Shown piece by piece: positions 8,091 through 16,613 of a DNA stretch of 64,000 nt. Under the pieces are notes generated by a model. It was not told where the DNA came from, did no database searches, and saw only the letters and a list, made by a program, of their open reading frames with translations. Position 1 is the first letter of the stretch, and each line of letters opens with the position of its first letter. A program made the translations under genes and the position numbers. This stretch comes from Variovorax sp. OV329 (lineage in GTDB: Bacteria; Pseudomonadota; Gammaproteobacteria; Burkholderiales; Burkholderiaceae_C), in assembly GCF_900114785.1 (NCBI RefSeq), contig NZ_FOUG01000018.1, positions 62,001 to 126,000 of the forward strand, read 5' to 3'.

Positions 8091-9489
8091 GATTCGTCTC
8101 CCTGGCTGCTGCGGCTGCCCGCGCCGCCTGTGTGCCGGCGATGCGCCCGAAGGCGGTGCCGATGGCCATGCCGACCCCGGCGGTGTAGCCCTTGCCGAGC
8201 ACGTTGCCAGCCATCATTTCGCCTGCCACGAACAGGTTGGGGCTCGGCCTTGCGCCGAAGTGCACGGCGGCCTGCGCGTCGACCTTGAGGCCCAGGTAGG
8301 TGAAGGTCACGCCAGGGCGCAGTGGATAGCCATAGAAGGGCGGCGTGTCGATGGGGCGCGCCCAATGCGTCTTGGCCGGGCTCAGGCCCTCGGTATGGCA
8401 ATCGTCGAGCGCCGTGTGGTCGAAGGTGCCGACGCGGCAGGCTGCGTTGTAGGCCGCGACGGTCTGCGCGAACTGCGCCTCGGGAAGTCCCAGCTTGCGC
8501 GCCAGTTCGGGCAGCGTGTCGGCCACGGTGCCTGGAAATACCGGCGGCATGAAGCGGCCGATGGCCTTGCGGTCGATGATCGAATAGCCGATCTGGCCCG
8601 GCTGCTGCGCGACCAGGCGGCCCCAGATCGCGTAGCGCTTGGGCCAGAAATCCTCGCCCTCGTCGTAGAAGCGCTGTGCATCGCGATTGACCACCACGCC
8701 CAGCGACACGCAGTCGATGCGGGTGCAGATGCCGCCGTCATAGAGCGGCGCTCGGGCGTCGATCGCCACCATGTGCGCCTGGGTCGGATCGCCGATGGCA
8801 TCCGCGCCGGCGTCGATCATGGCCTTGAGGAGCACCCCTTCGTTGAAGCGCGTGCCGCGGATGAGGAAGTTTTCTGCCGGACGCTCGCCGCGTTCGTTCA
8901 CGCCCCAGGCCTCGCTGAGCCACTCGCGGTTGGATTCGAATCCCCCTGCCGCCAGCACGCAGCTGCGCGCCGTGAAGCGCTCGCCGCTGGCGCTGCGCGC
9001 AGCGACGAACCGGTCGCCGTCGAGTTCGATGGCGGTGATGGGCGTGTCGTAGCGGATCTGCACACCCAGCCGCTCGGCGCTGCGGAAGTACGCGTTCACC
9101 AGGGCCTTGCCGCCGCCCATGAAGAATGCGTTGGTGCGCGCCACGTGCAGCGCCCCCGACAGGGGCGGCTGGAAATGAACGCCATGGCTGCGCATCCAGT
9201 CGCGGCAGCAGGAGGAGGCGCGGATCGCGATGCGGGCCAGATGCTCGTCGGTCAGTCCGCCGGTGACCTTGAGCAGGTCCTGCCAGTACTCTTCCTCGGG
9301 ATAGGCATCGACCAGCACGTCCTGCGGCGCGTCGTGCATGCAGCGCAGGTTGCGGGTGTGCTGGGAATTGCCCCCGCGCCATTCGCGCGGCGAAGCCTCG
9401 ACCAGCTGCACGCTGGCACCCGCCTCGCGCGCCATGAGCGCAGCGCACAGGGCGGCGTTGCCGCCGCCGATGACCAGGACATCGAACAT
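8077..9489 (-). CDS. tcuA: FAD-dependent tricarballylate dehydrogenase
   Basis: This 470-residue flavoprotein begins with the dinucleotide-binding motif VLVIGGGNAALCAALMA, followed by the acidic strand end VEAS. It shares the fumarate reductase/succinate dehydrogenase flavoprotein fold, including the capping domain and a C-terminal FAD contact (NLFVAGEMMAGNVLGKGYTAG). TcuA oxidises tricarballylate to cis-aconitate. The assignment as TcuA rather than another FRD-like dehydrogenase rests on the overlapping tcuB gene and the upstream LysR gene, which is the known tcuRAB order. The product cis-aconitate could enter the TCA cycle through aconitase or feed the operon starting at 10862. Confidence 0.9.
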   Translation of the reverse strand: MFDVLVIGGGNAALCAALMAREAGASVQLVEASPREWRGGNSQHTRNLRCMHDAPQDVLVDAYPEEEYWQDLLKVTGGLTDEHLARIAIRASSCCRDWMRSHGVHFQPPLSGALHVARTNAFFMGGGKALVNAYFRSAERLGVQIRYDTPITAIELDGDRFVAARSASGERFTARSCVLAAGGFESNREWLSEAWGVNERGERPAENFLIRGTRFNEGVLLKAMIDAGADAIGDPTQAHMVAIDARAPLYDGGICTRIDCVSLGVVVNRDAQRFYDEGEDFWPKRYAIWGRLVAQQPGQIGYSIIDRKAIGRFMPPVFPGTVADTLPELARKLGLPEAQFAQTVAAYNAACRVGTFDHTALDDCHTEGLSPAKTHWARPIDTPPFYGYPLRPGVTFTYLGLKVDAQAAVHFGARPSPNLFVAGEMMAGNVLGKGYTAGVGMAIGTAFGRIAGTQAARAAAAARETNHAIA

Positions 9490-9567
9490 CTCAGTTGTCT
9501 CCTCGTGGGGAGTCCAACTCTAGGCGGATGGCCTCGCGGGCGACAGCACGCCCGCGCTAAGGGGTCT

Positions 9568-10494
9568 TCAGTTTTCGTGAAGGGTCGCGCCTGCCCAGTG
9601 TTGCTCACGCACCAGCTGGCGTGCGACTTCGGCAAGCACCACCCGGGCGGCCAGCGCTGCAGGGGAGAGCTCGTCGTCGGACAGGCTCGCGAGCAGGTTG
9701 CGCCGCCCCACTTGCGCATCGGCGATGCGAACCTGTACGAGCGGCTGGGCCGCCATGCGGGCCGTGGCTGCGCCGGGCTGGATGGTTGCGCCATGACCGG
9801 CGCGCACCGCATCCATGAGCAGCGCCAGGCCGTCGATCTCCGCCACCACGCGCGGCGTGACGCGCACCCGGGCGAAGGCGGCCTCCAGCGTCGAGCGCAG
9901 CCCGTGCGAGGCGCTGGGCAGGATCAGCGGCAGCGCGCCCAGCTGCGCCAGCCGTACCTGCCGCCCGGCCGGCACGCCGGGCAGGTCGGCCCGCCCGATG
10001 ACGAAGAGCTTCTCGTCCAGCAGGGGCAGCACGCTCCAGCGACGTGCGGTGTCGGCCTGGAACACCACGGCCAGGTCGAGCTGGCGCGCGTTGAGCATCG
10101 CTGCCAGGTGTCCGGACAGCGCCTCCACCAGGTGCAGGCGCACGTCCGGATAGCGCTGCGCCATCGCCTGCATGAAAGGCACGCCGAGCACCGACGAGGT
10201 GGTGGGCGGCAGCCCGATGCTGACGTGGCCCGACAGCCGCGCCTGCTGCGCTGCCCGCACGGCTTCGTCCGCATGCCGCAGCGTGAGATGCGCCTGCTGG
10301 AGGAACGCCAGGCCCGCGTCGGTCGGGGTGACACCGGTCGAACTGCGCAGCAGCAGGCGGGTCGACAGTTCACTCTCCAGGCGGCTGATCTGCTGGCTCA
10401 GTGCGGAGGTCGCCAGGTCCAGTTCCAGCGCCGCGCGCCCCATGCTGCGCAGCTCGCAGACCTTGACAAAGTAGTGCAGTTGCCGAAGTTCCAT
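9568..10494 (-). CDS. tcuR: LysR-family regulator of tricarballylate genes
   Basis: The protein is read from the ATG at 10494 (MELRQLHYFVKVCELRSMG), giving 308 residues. The frame extends upstream, but the added residues are not LysR-like. The helix-turn-helix spans about residues 1-60 (LDLATSALSQQISRLE), followed by a normal effector-binding domain (about 90-300). The gene lies 78 bp upstream of tcuA on the same strand, as tcuR does in known tcu clusters. Tricarballylate as effector is inferred from that context. The 367-bp gap upstream is shared with the divergent hydratase operon. Confidence 0.85.
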   Translation of the reverse strand: MELRQLHYFVKVCELRSMGRAALELDLATSALSQQISRLESELSTRLLLRSSTGVTPTDAGLAFLQQAHLTLRHADEAVRAAQQARLSGHVSIGLPPTTSSVLGVPFMQAMAQRYPDVRLHLVEALSGHLAAMLNARQLDLAVVFQADTARRWSVLPLLDEKLFVIGRADLPGVPAGRQVRLAQLGALPLILPSASHGLRSTLEAAFARVRVTPRVVAEIDGLALLMDAVRAGHGATIQPGAATARMAAQPLVQVRIADAQVGRRNLLASLSDDELSPAALAARVVLAEVARQLVREQHWAGATLHEN

Positions 10495-10861
10495 GGGGGC
10501 CTCAGGCCAGGGTGCCCGGGTTCCTTGGCAACCTGGCTCCCAGGCCGCAGTAGTTCGAAAGCAGCTCTGCCGCCGCAACGACGGCGCCATGGTGGCTCAA
10601 GGGGCGAGAGGACAAGGCAGAGGGCACGGGCAAGTCTCCTTTTTTTCCTGATGAGCGCACGGCGCGCCCGAGGAGTGCCAGGGTAACCCACGCCCTCATT
10701 CGAGTGGAGCCGCAGGACCTTGCGAGCGGCTCACGTCTCCCGCAATTGATGTGTCCAGTGCATCAATACGACCAAACATTGCAATTCTCCTAACGAAGCG
10801 TGCGTCGCAAACTTCATCCCCATAACGGCTGCAGCTTGTTGCGGCATCGAAGGAGACGACT
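10495..10861. other. Divergent promoter region between tcuR and the hydratase operon
   Basis: No gene is seen here. The region separates the minus-strand tcu operon from the plus-strand operon beginning at 10862 and so must hold promoters for both. The recognisable element is the dyad and shared operator sequence at 10745-10787, listed separately. Confidence 0.6.
10745..10787 (+). promoter_or_regulatory. Operator-like dyad and shared motif upstream of the hydratase operon
   Basis: ATTGATG (10745-10751) and CATCAAT (10761-10767) form a perfect 7-9-7 inverted repeat. The same region reads GTGCATCAAT (10758-10767), 13 bases, then GCAATTC (10781-10787). The identical two blocks with identical spacing recur at 17602-17631, between the LysR gene and tctC. 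A common LysR-type regulator, most simply the one at 16614-17567, probably binds both sites. The match is seen directly; the binding is inferred. Confidence 0.65.
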
Positions 10862-11722
10862 TTGGACGCACAGCAGGACCAGCTTCAGGCCTGGATCGGA
10901 CGCAGCGAAACCGTCAGGGACACGATCAATCCCACCCCGGTCGTCGCACTGACCGCGACCCTGGACCATCCGCCGACGCCAGCGGCTGTGGGCACTGCAC
11001 TTCCGCCGCTGTGGCATTGGCTCTATTTCCTGCCGATGCACCGGCAGAGCGAAATCGGGGCCGACGGCCATGCCAGGCGTGGCGGCTTTCTTCCGCCCGT
11101 CCCGCTGCCCCGGCGCATGTGGGCCGGCAGCCAATTCGAATTCCGCGCGCCCATCCGCATCGGCGACCGCGTCGCCCGAACCTCGACGATCGACAACGTC
11201 ACGGCCAAGGAAGGCCGCACCGGCAAGCTCGTGTTCGTGAAGGTGCGCCACGAGGTGCGCTGCAACGACGCCACGGAACCGGCGCTGGTCGAGTTCCACG
11301 ACATCGTCTACCGGGAAGCCCAGGGACCCGACGACGTCGTGCCGCCGCCCCAGGCCGCACCGGCCGAAGCGGCCTGGCGCCGCGAGATCGTGCCCGACGA
11401 CGTGCTGCTGTTCCGCTACTCGGCGCTGACCTTCAATGGCCATCGCATCCACTACGACCGGCAATACGTGACGCAGGTCGAGGGCTATCCGGGCCTGATC
11501 GTGCATGGTCCGCTGATCGCCACGCTGCTGATGGATCTCCTGCGCCGCCAGCTGCCCGACGCGGACGTGGCGAGCTTCCGCTTCAAGGCCGTCCGCCCGA
11601 CCTTCGACCTGAACGCATTCCATGTGAACGGCCAACCCCTGGCGGACGGCAAGACGATCCACCTTTGGGCCTCCGACCACGAGGGCTGGCTGACGATGGA
11701 CGCCACCGCCGTGCTGCGCTGA
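10862..11722 (+). CDS. MaoC/HTD2-type acyl-CoA hydratase, candidate itaconyl-CoA (mesaconyl-C4-CoA) hydratase
   Basis: This 286-residue double hot-dog protein starts at a TTG preceded by AAGGAGACGACT; no ATG occurs before residue ~59. It resembles the FAS1-like dehydratase/HTD2 group that includes mesaconyl-C4-CoA hydratase and itaconyl-CoA hydratase. It has an N-terminal hot-dog half (LWHWLYFLP, then GDRVARTSTI) and a C-terminal MaoC half, with FNGHRIHYDRQYV near residue 195 carrying the catalytic His/Asp region. It is the first gene of an operon with a CoA-transferase and a CitE-like lyase. This is the trio used to degrade itaconate to pyruvate and acetyl-CoA, so the proposed reaction is itaconyl-CoA + H2O -> citramalyl-CoA. 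The fold is secure; the substrate is inferred from neighbours. Confidence 0.8.
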   Translation: MDAQQDQLQAWIGRSETVRDTINPTPVVALTATLDHPPTPAAVGTALPPLWHWLYFLPMHRQSEIGADGHARRGGFLPPVPLPRRMWAGSQFEFRAPIRIGDRVARTSTIDNVTAKEGRTGKLVFVKVRHEVRCNDATEPALVEFHDIVYREAQGPDDVVPPPQAAPAEAAWRREIVPDDVLLFRYSALTFNGHRIHYDRQYVTQVEGYPGLIVHGPLIATLLMDLLRRQLPDADVASFRFKAVRPTFDLNAFHVNGQPLADGKTIHLWASDHEGWLTMDATAVLR

Positions 11723-11750
11723 TCCACACCCCCAAAATCAGGAGAGACTC

Positions 11751-12941
11751 ATGCAGCCACTCAAGGGCATCACCGTCGTGACGCTGGAGCATGCCATTGC
11801 GGCGCCCTTCGCCACCCGCCAGCTGGCCGACCTCGGGGCCCGCGTCATCAAGATCGAGCGTCCCGGCTCGGGCGACTTTGCCCGCGGCTACGACGAGCGC
11901 GTCCGCGGCCTGGCATCGCACTTCGTCTGGACCAACCGGTCCAAGGAAAGCCTGACGCTCGACGTGAAGCATCCCGAGGCGGCCCGGGTGCTCGAACGGC
12001 TTGTGATGGACAAGGCCGACGTGGTGGTGCAGAACCTTGCGCCTGGCGCAGCGGCGCGCCTGGGCCTGGGCTACGACAAGCTCTCGAGCGTGAAGCCGGG
12101 CCTGATCGTCTGCGACATCTCGGGCTACGGGGATGATCCGACCCACCCGGGCCCGTACCGCGACAAGAAGGCCTATGACCTGCTGATCCAGAGCGAGGCG
12201 GGCTTCGTCTCCGTCACGGGCACGCCCGAGGAGGCCTGCAAGGCCGGCCCATCGATCGCCGACATCGCCGCCGGCATGTACGCGTACAGCAACATCCTCG
12301 CGGCGCTGCTGCAGCGTGGCCAGACCGGCAAGGGGCAGCGCATCGACATCTCGATGCTGGAGTCCCTGGCCGAATGGACGAGCTACCCGCTCTACTACGC
12401 CTTCGAAGGCGCCGCGCCGCCCCCGCGCACCGGCGCCAGCCACGCCACGATCTACCCCTACGGCCCGTTCCCGGCAGGAGACGGCACCACCGTGATGCTG
12501 GGCCTGCAGAACGAACGCGAATGGGTCAGCTTCTGCGACCGGGTGCTGCAACAGCCCGATCTCGCGAAGGATCCGCGATTCACCGCCAACTTCAAGCGGG
12601 TCGCCGAGCGCACTGCGCTGCGCCAGATCATCGTGGACGCCTTCAAGCCACTGACGGGTGCCCAGGTGGTCGAGCGGCTCGAACTCGCGCAGATCGCCAA
12701 CGCCCAGGTCAACACAATGAAGGAGGTCTGGGCCCATCCGCAGCTGCAGGCACGTGGACGCTGGACCGAGGTCGCAACCGCCGTCGGACCGGTGCCCGCC
12801 ATGTTGCCCCCCGGCACCTGGGACACCGGCCCGCGGATGGACCCCGTGCCGGCTCTGGGTGAGCACACTGACGCGATCCTGCATGAGCTCGGGTACGGCG
12901 ATGCGGAGATCGCAGCGCTGCGCACGTCCAAGGCCGTCTGA
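11751..12941 (+). CDS. Class III (CaiB/BaiF) CoA-transferase, candidate itaconate CoA-transferase
   Basis: This 396-residue protein has the full CaiB/BaiF fold. It opens PLKGITVVTLEHAIAAPFATR, then shows RVIKIERPGSGDFAR and KESLTLDVKHPE. The catalytic aspartate equivalent is Asp171 in PSIADIAAGMYA, which forms the aspartyl-CoA intermediate in this family. The start at 11751 has AGGAGAGACTC upstream. It follows the hydratase by 28 bp and precedes the lyase by 9 bp. Family members use succinyl-CoA or similar donors to activate dicarboxylates such as mesaconate, citramalate or itaconate. Itaconate is favoured here because of the neighbouring hydratase and lyase, but oxalate-, carnitine- or other specificities cannot be excluded from sequence. 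Confidence 0.85.
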   Translation: MQPLKGITVVTLEHAIAAPFATRQLADLGARVIKIERPGSGDFARGYDERVRGLASHFVWTNRSKESLTLDVKHPEAARVLERLVMDKADVVVQNLAPGAAARLGLGYDKLSSVKPGLIVCDISGYGDDPTHPGPYRDKKAYDLLIQSEAGFVSVTGTPEEACKAGPSIADIAAGMYAYSNILAALLQRGQTGKGQRIDISMLESLAEWTSYPLYYAFEGAAPPPRTGASHATIYPYGPFPAGDGTTVMLGLQNEREWVSFCDRVLQQPDLAKDPRFTANFKRVAERTALRQIIVDAFKPLTGAQVVERLELAQIANAQVNTMKEVWAHPQLQARGRWTEVATAVGPVPAMLPPGTWDTGPRMDPVPALGEHTDAILHELGYGDAEIAALRTSKAV

Positions 12942-12950
12942 GGCGCTGCC

Positions 12951-13781
12951 ATGTCCACCGAAGTGCTGCCTCCTGCTCGCACCTATCTGTTCGTGCCCGG
13001 CACGCGCCCGGAACGCTTCGACAAGGCGCTGGCCAGTGGTGCCGACAGAATCGTTCTCGACCTGGAAGACGCGGTGGCCATCGATGACAAGGCCACTGCG
13101 CGACGCGTCGTCGCGACATGGCTGCAGAAGGTCGAGCCGGAAGTCCGCTCGCGCATCGTGGTGCGCATCAACGACGCCAGCTCCCCGTGCTTCGGCGCGG
13201 ACCTTTCGGCTTTGGGCGACGCGGACGGCATCGGCGTGCTCCTGCCCAAGGCGGAGTCGGCCGCGCAGATCGGGGAGACGCAGGCCGCGTTGCCGCACGC
13301 CGGCATCCTTGCACTGATCGAGACCGCACGCGGTGTGTCGGAAGCCAGGCGCATTGCGACGGCGGGCGCGCAGCGCCTGGTGTTCGGCACGCTCGATTTC
13401 GCGCTCGACCTCGACCTGGACATCTCGACGAACGGCGTGGGCCTGATCCATGCGGCCAGTTGCATCGTGATCGCTTCGCGCCTGGCAGGACTGCCTTCAC
13501 CGGTCGCAGGCGTCACGCCGCAGCTCGATGACGAGGCACGCCTTCTCTCGGACCTTGCCGAGGCGCGCCATCTGGGCTTCGGCGCGAAGCTGTGCATCCA
13601 CCCGCGGCAGGTCGCGCCCATCCATGCCGCCTTGCGTCCCAGCGCAGGCGCGCTGGATTGGGCCGGAAGGGTGCTGGAAGCCGATGCGGCGTCTCCCGGC
13701 GCCGCACGGCTGGACGGTCGGATGGTCGACCGCCCCGTCGTTCTGCAGGCACGACGCACGCTGGCCCTGGCCCGCGACTGA
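12951..13781 (+). CDS. CitE-like CoA ester lyase, candidate citramalyl-CoA lyase
   Basis: This 276-residue protein is of the HpcH/HpaI aldolase/citrate lyase beta superfamily. The landmarks are YLFVPGTRPERFDKA at the N-terminus, the Mg-binding DLEDAV near residue 47, LIETARGV with the second metal-ligand glutamate, FGTLDFALDL, and AKLCIHPRQV near the C-terminus. Relatives cleave malyl-CoA or citramalyl-CoA. Next to a MaoC-type hydratase and CaiB-type transferase the best guess is (S)-citramalyl-CoA -> pyruvate + acetyl-CoA. It is the third gene of the operon and its length is normal for stand-alone CoA ester lyases. Confidence 0.82.
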   Translation: MSTEVLPPARTYLFVPGTRPERFDKALASGADRIVLDLEDAVAIDDKATARRVVATWLQKVEPEVRSRIVVRINDASSPCFGADLSALGDADGIGVLLPKAESAAQIGETQAALPHAGILALIETARGVSEARRIATAGAQRLVFGTLDFALDLDLDISTNGVGLIHAASCIVIASRLAGLPSPVAGVTPQLDDEARLLSDLAEARHLGFGAKLCIHPRQVAPIHAALRPSAGALDWAGRVLEADAASPGAARLDGRMVDRPVVLQARRTLALARD

Positions 13782-13819
13782 ACCGTTCAACCATTTTTTC
13801 CAACAGAGGGACAAGCACC

Positions 13820-15166
13820 ATGGCCTCCACCATCATCGACTCGCGCATCTTCGGCGACATGTTCTCGGACGCGCGCATGCGCGACGTCTGGTCGGACGAG
13901 AACCGCACCGCCAAGTACCTGGACATCGAACGCGCCCTTGCGAAGGTGCAAGGCGAGCTCGGCATCATCCCGAAGGAAGCAGCGGACGAGATCGTGCGCA
14001 ACTGCAACCTGTCGCAGATCGACTGGCCCAAGCTCAAGGCCAAGACCGAGCAGATCGGCTATCCGATCATCGCCGTGGTCAACCAGATCAATGCCAACTG
14101 CCGTGACAAGCTGGGCGAGTATTGCCACTGGGGCGCCACGACCCAGGACATCACCGACACGGCCGCCGTGCTGCAGATGCGCGAAGGCCTCGCACTCGTC
14201 GAGCAGGACCTGGAAGACATCGGCGATGCACTTGCGGCGCTGGCCAGGAAATACCGCGATACGCCGGTGATCGGCCGCTCCAACCTGCAGCAGGCCACGC
14301 CGATCACCTTCGGCTACAAGATGGCCAGCATCCTCGCCGGCATCGACCGCCACCGCGAGCGGCTGCAGCAACTCAAGCCGCGGGTGCTGATGGGCGAATT
14401 CGGTGGTGCCTCCGGAACGCTGTCCTCCCTGGAGAAGGGCGCCATGGAGACCCAGGCCGGCCTGATGAAGGAGCTCGGCCTGGCGCAGCCGCTCATTTCA
14501 TGGCACACGGTGCGCGACACGATCGCGGAGGTCGGGGCTTTCCTGGGCCTGGTGGGCGGATCGCTCGGAAAGATCGCGATGGACGTCAAGCTGATGATGC
14601 AGACCGAGGTGGCGGAAGTCTTCGAGCCCTTCGCGCCCGGGCGCGGCTCATCGTCGACCATGCCCCAGAAGCGCAACCCGATCTCCTGCCTGTACATCCA
14701 TGCCAACATCTCCGTCGCCCGGCAGCACGCCGCGGCGCTGATGGATGCCATGGTGGCCGACCACGAGCGCTCCACCGGGCCCTGGGAAATCGAGTGGGTG
14801 TCGCTGCCGGAGATCTTCTGCCTGATGTCGGGCGCGCTGAAGCAGACGAAGTTCATCCTCAAGGGCCTGGAGGTCGATGCCAGCCGGATGCGCGCCAACA
14901 TCGACATGACCCACGGGCTCGTCATGTCCGAAGCCGTGATGATGGGCTTGGGCCCCTACATCGGCCGGGAGTACGCGCACGACCTGGTCTACGACCTGTG
15001 TCGCCAGGCCATCGCGGACGATGCGCCTCTCATCGAGATCCTGGCCGCGCATCCCGAGATCAGCAGGCACGTCAGCCGTGCACAGCTGGAAGCGATGTGC
15101 GATCCGGCCAACAACCTCGGCCAGGCCGGCGTGATGGTCGACCGGGTGCTTGCCGCGCGCAGCTAG
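13820..15166 (+). CDS. Fumarase/aspartase-superfamily lyase, candidate trans-aconitate decarboxylase or CMLE-like enzyme
   Basis: The ATG at 13820 (MASTIIDSRIFGDMFS) gives 448 residues; the longer open frame upstream overlaps the lyase gene. The superfamily signature loop GSSSTMPQKRNP lies at residues 276-287 and HWGATTQD at 103-110. Where fumarase and adenylosuccinate lyase have a THGQ histidine, this protein reads GRSNLQQATPITFG, as in 3-carboxymuconate cycloisomerase (CMLE)-type members. The fungal trans-aconitate decarboxylase Tad1 of Ustilago maydis belongs to this superfamily. Between itaconate-type CoA genes and a PrpF gene, decarboxylation of trans-aconitate to itaconate is an attractive role. 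An alternative is a C-N lyase releasing fumarate for DctA-type metabolism. The reaction is inferred. Confidence 0.8.
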   Translation: MASTIIDSRIFGDMFSDARMRDVWSDENRTAKYLDIERALAKVQGELGIIPKEAADEIVRNCNLSQIDWPKLKAKTEQIGYPIIAVVNQINANCRDKLGEYCHWGATTQDITDTAAVLQMREGLALVEQDLEDIGDALAALARKYRDTPVIGRSNLQQATPITFGYKMASILAGIDRHRERLQQLKPRVLMGEFGGASGTLSSLEKGAMETQAGLMKELGLAQPLISWHTVRDTIAEVGAFLGLVGGSLGKIAMDVKLMMQTEVAEVFEPFAPGRGSSSTMPQKRNPISCLYIHANISVARQHAAALMDAMVADHERSTGPWEIEWVSLPEIFCLMSGALKQTKFILKGLEVDASRMRANIDMTHGLVMSEAVMMGLGPYIGREYAHDLVYDLCRQAIADDAPLIEILAAHPEISRHVSRAQLEAMCDPANNLGQAGVMVDRVLAARS

Positions 15167-15266
15167 CGCGTTCATTCACCGCCGGGCCGGAACGCCCGCT
15201 ACCACCGTCCATCGAGCCGGCGCAGACCGGCGCGCCTTCCCGCGCCTCGATTTCGGAGACAAGGTC

Positions 15267-16601
15267 ATGAACATCCCCAAACTGCTCAAGCTTCTCTACG
15301 TACAGGTCCTGATCGGGCTCGTCCTCGGCATCACCGTGGGCCACTACTGGCCCGAGTTCGGCGCCGCGCTCAAGCCCTTGGGCGACGGATTCGTCAAGTT
15401 GGTCAAGATGATGATCGCGCCGGTCGTCTTCTGCACCATCGTGAGCGGCATCACGTCCCTGGGCGACTCGAAGGAGATCGGCAAGACACTGCTCAAGGCG
15501 ATGGGCCTGTTCTATGCACTCACGATCGTGGCGCTCATCACGGGCCTGGTGACCGTCCTGCTGATCCAGCCCGGGGCGGGCATGCACATCGACCCGAAGA
15601 ACCTGGATGCCTCCGTGGCGAGCCGCTTCGCGGGCCAGGTCCACATCCATGGCTTCACGGACTTCGTGATGCACATCATCCCGAACGCGTTCTTCGGGGC
15701 CTTTGCGGAGGGCGAGGTGCTCCCGGTCCTGCTCCTTGCCGTGATCTGCGGATTCGGCCTGACGAAGATCGGCACGGCCGCCAGGCCGGTTCTCGATGGC
15801 ATCGACGGCTTCTCGCACATGCTGTTCGCGGCGTTCGGGATCATCATGCGGCTGGCGCCCATCGGGGCCTTCGGCGCCATGGCCTTCACCGTCGGGCGCT
15901 ATGGCATCAAGTCGATCGGATCCCTCGGGCTCTTGATCGGGACCTTCTACGTTGCCTGCCTGTTCTTCGTCTTCGTGGTGCTGGGAGCGCTGGCGCGCCT
16001 GCACGGCTTCAAGTTGTGGCAGCTGATGCGCTACATCAAGGAGGAACTGCTGGTCGTGCTGGGCACCTCCTCCAGCGAGCCGGTCCTGCCTCGCCTGCTG
16101 CTCAAGCTGGAACGGCTTGGATGCAAGAAGGGCGTCGTGGGCCTGGTGCTTCCGACCGGCTACTCGTTCAATCTCGACGGGACGGCCATCTATCTCACGC
16201 TGGCATCGATGTTCATCGCCCAGGCATGCGACATCCATCTGTCGTGGCTCCAGATCGCGTCGATGCTGGGCATCATGCTGCTCACTTCCAAGGGGGCGGC
16301 CGGCGTGACGGGCAGCGGCTTCGTCGCCCTGGTCGCCACGCTGACCGTGATGCCCGATCTGCCGGTGGCCGGCGTTGCGCTGATCGTGGGCATCGACCGC
16401 TTCATGTCCGAGGCGCGTGCGCTCACCAGCACCATCAGCAACGCGGTCGCCTGCGTGGTGGTCTCGATCTGGGAAAAGGCTTGCGACCGCGAAGTGCTTC
16501 TCAGGGAACTGTCGTCGAACTACGCCGACACCGAGCATGAGCTGGAGGTGGGCTCTGGCGACCTGCATCTGCCGGTCCACCCGACCGGTGCAGCGCACTA
16601 G
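15267..16601 (+). CDS. dctA: DctA-family C4-dicarboxylate:cation symporter
   Basis: This 444-residue inner-membrane transporter of the DAACS/GltP fold starts at the ATG at 15267 (GGAGACAAGGTC upstream). Characteristic segments are KMMIAPVVFCTIVSGI near residue 50, the serine-rich re-entrant loop GTSSSEPVLPRLL, PTGYSFNLDGTAIY, TSKGAAGVTGSGF, and GIDRFMSEARALTS. These match DctA rather than glutamate carriers. It is the last gene of the operon that begins at 10862 and could import a di- or tricarboxylate used by that pathway, such as itaconate, fumarate or trans-aconitate. It converges with the LysR gene 12 bp downstream. Confidence 0.88.
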   Translation: MNIPKLLKLLYVQVLIGLVLGITVGHYWPEFGAALKPLGDGFVKLVKMMIAPVVFCTIVSGITSLGDSKEIGKTLLKAMGLFYALTIVALITGLVTVLLIQPGAGMHIDPKNLDASVASRFAGQVHIHGFTDFVMHIIPNAFFGAFAEGEVLPVLLLAVICGFGLTKIGTAARPVLDGIDGFSHMLFAAFGIIMRLAPIGAFGAMAFTVGRYGIKSIGSLGLLIGTFYVACLFFVFVVLGALARLHGFKLWQLMRYIKEELLVVLGTSSSEPVLPRLLLKLERLGCKKGVVGLVLPTGYSFNLDGTAIYLTLASMFIAQACDIHLSWLQIASMLGIMLLTSKGAAGVTGSGFVALVATLTVMPDLPVAGVALIVGIDRFMSEARALTSTISNAVACVVVSIWEKACDREVLLRELSSNYADTEHELEVGSGDLHLPVHPTGAAH

Positions 16602-16613
16602 CGTCGTGCCGGG

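Noticed and set aside
7972..10686. A 904-codon open frame on the plus strand
   Set aside because: It lies opposite tcuB, tcuA and tcuR, has an Arg/His/Gly-biased composition typical of the antisense frame of GC-rich genes, and shows no recognisable domain.
13592..13819. A longer N-terminus for the fumarase-superfamily lyase
   Set aside because: The extra 76 codons overlap the CitE-like gene in another frame and are not family-like; the ATG at 13820 begins the conserved N-terminus.
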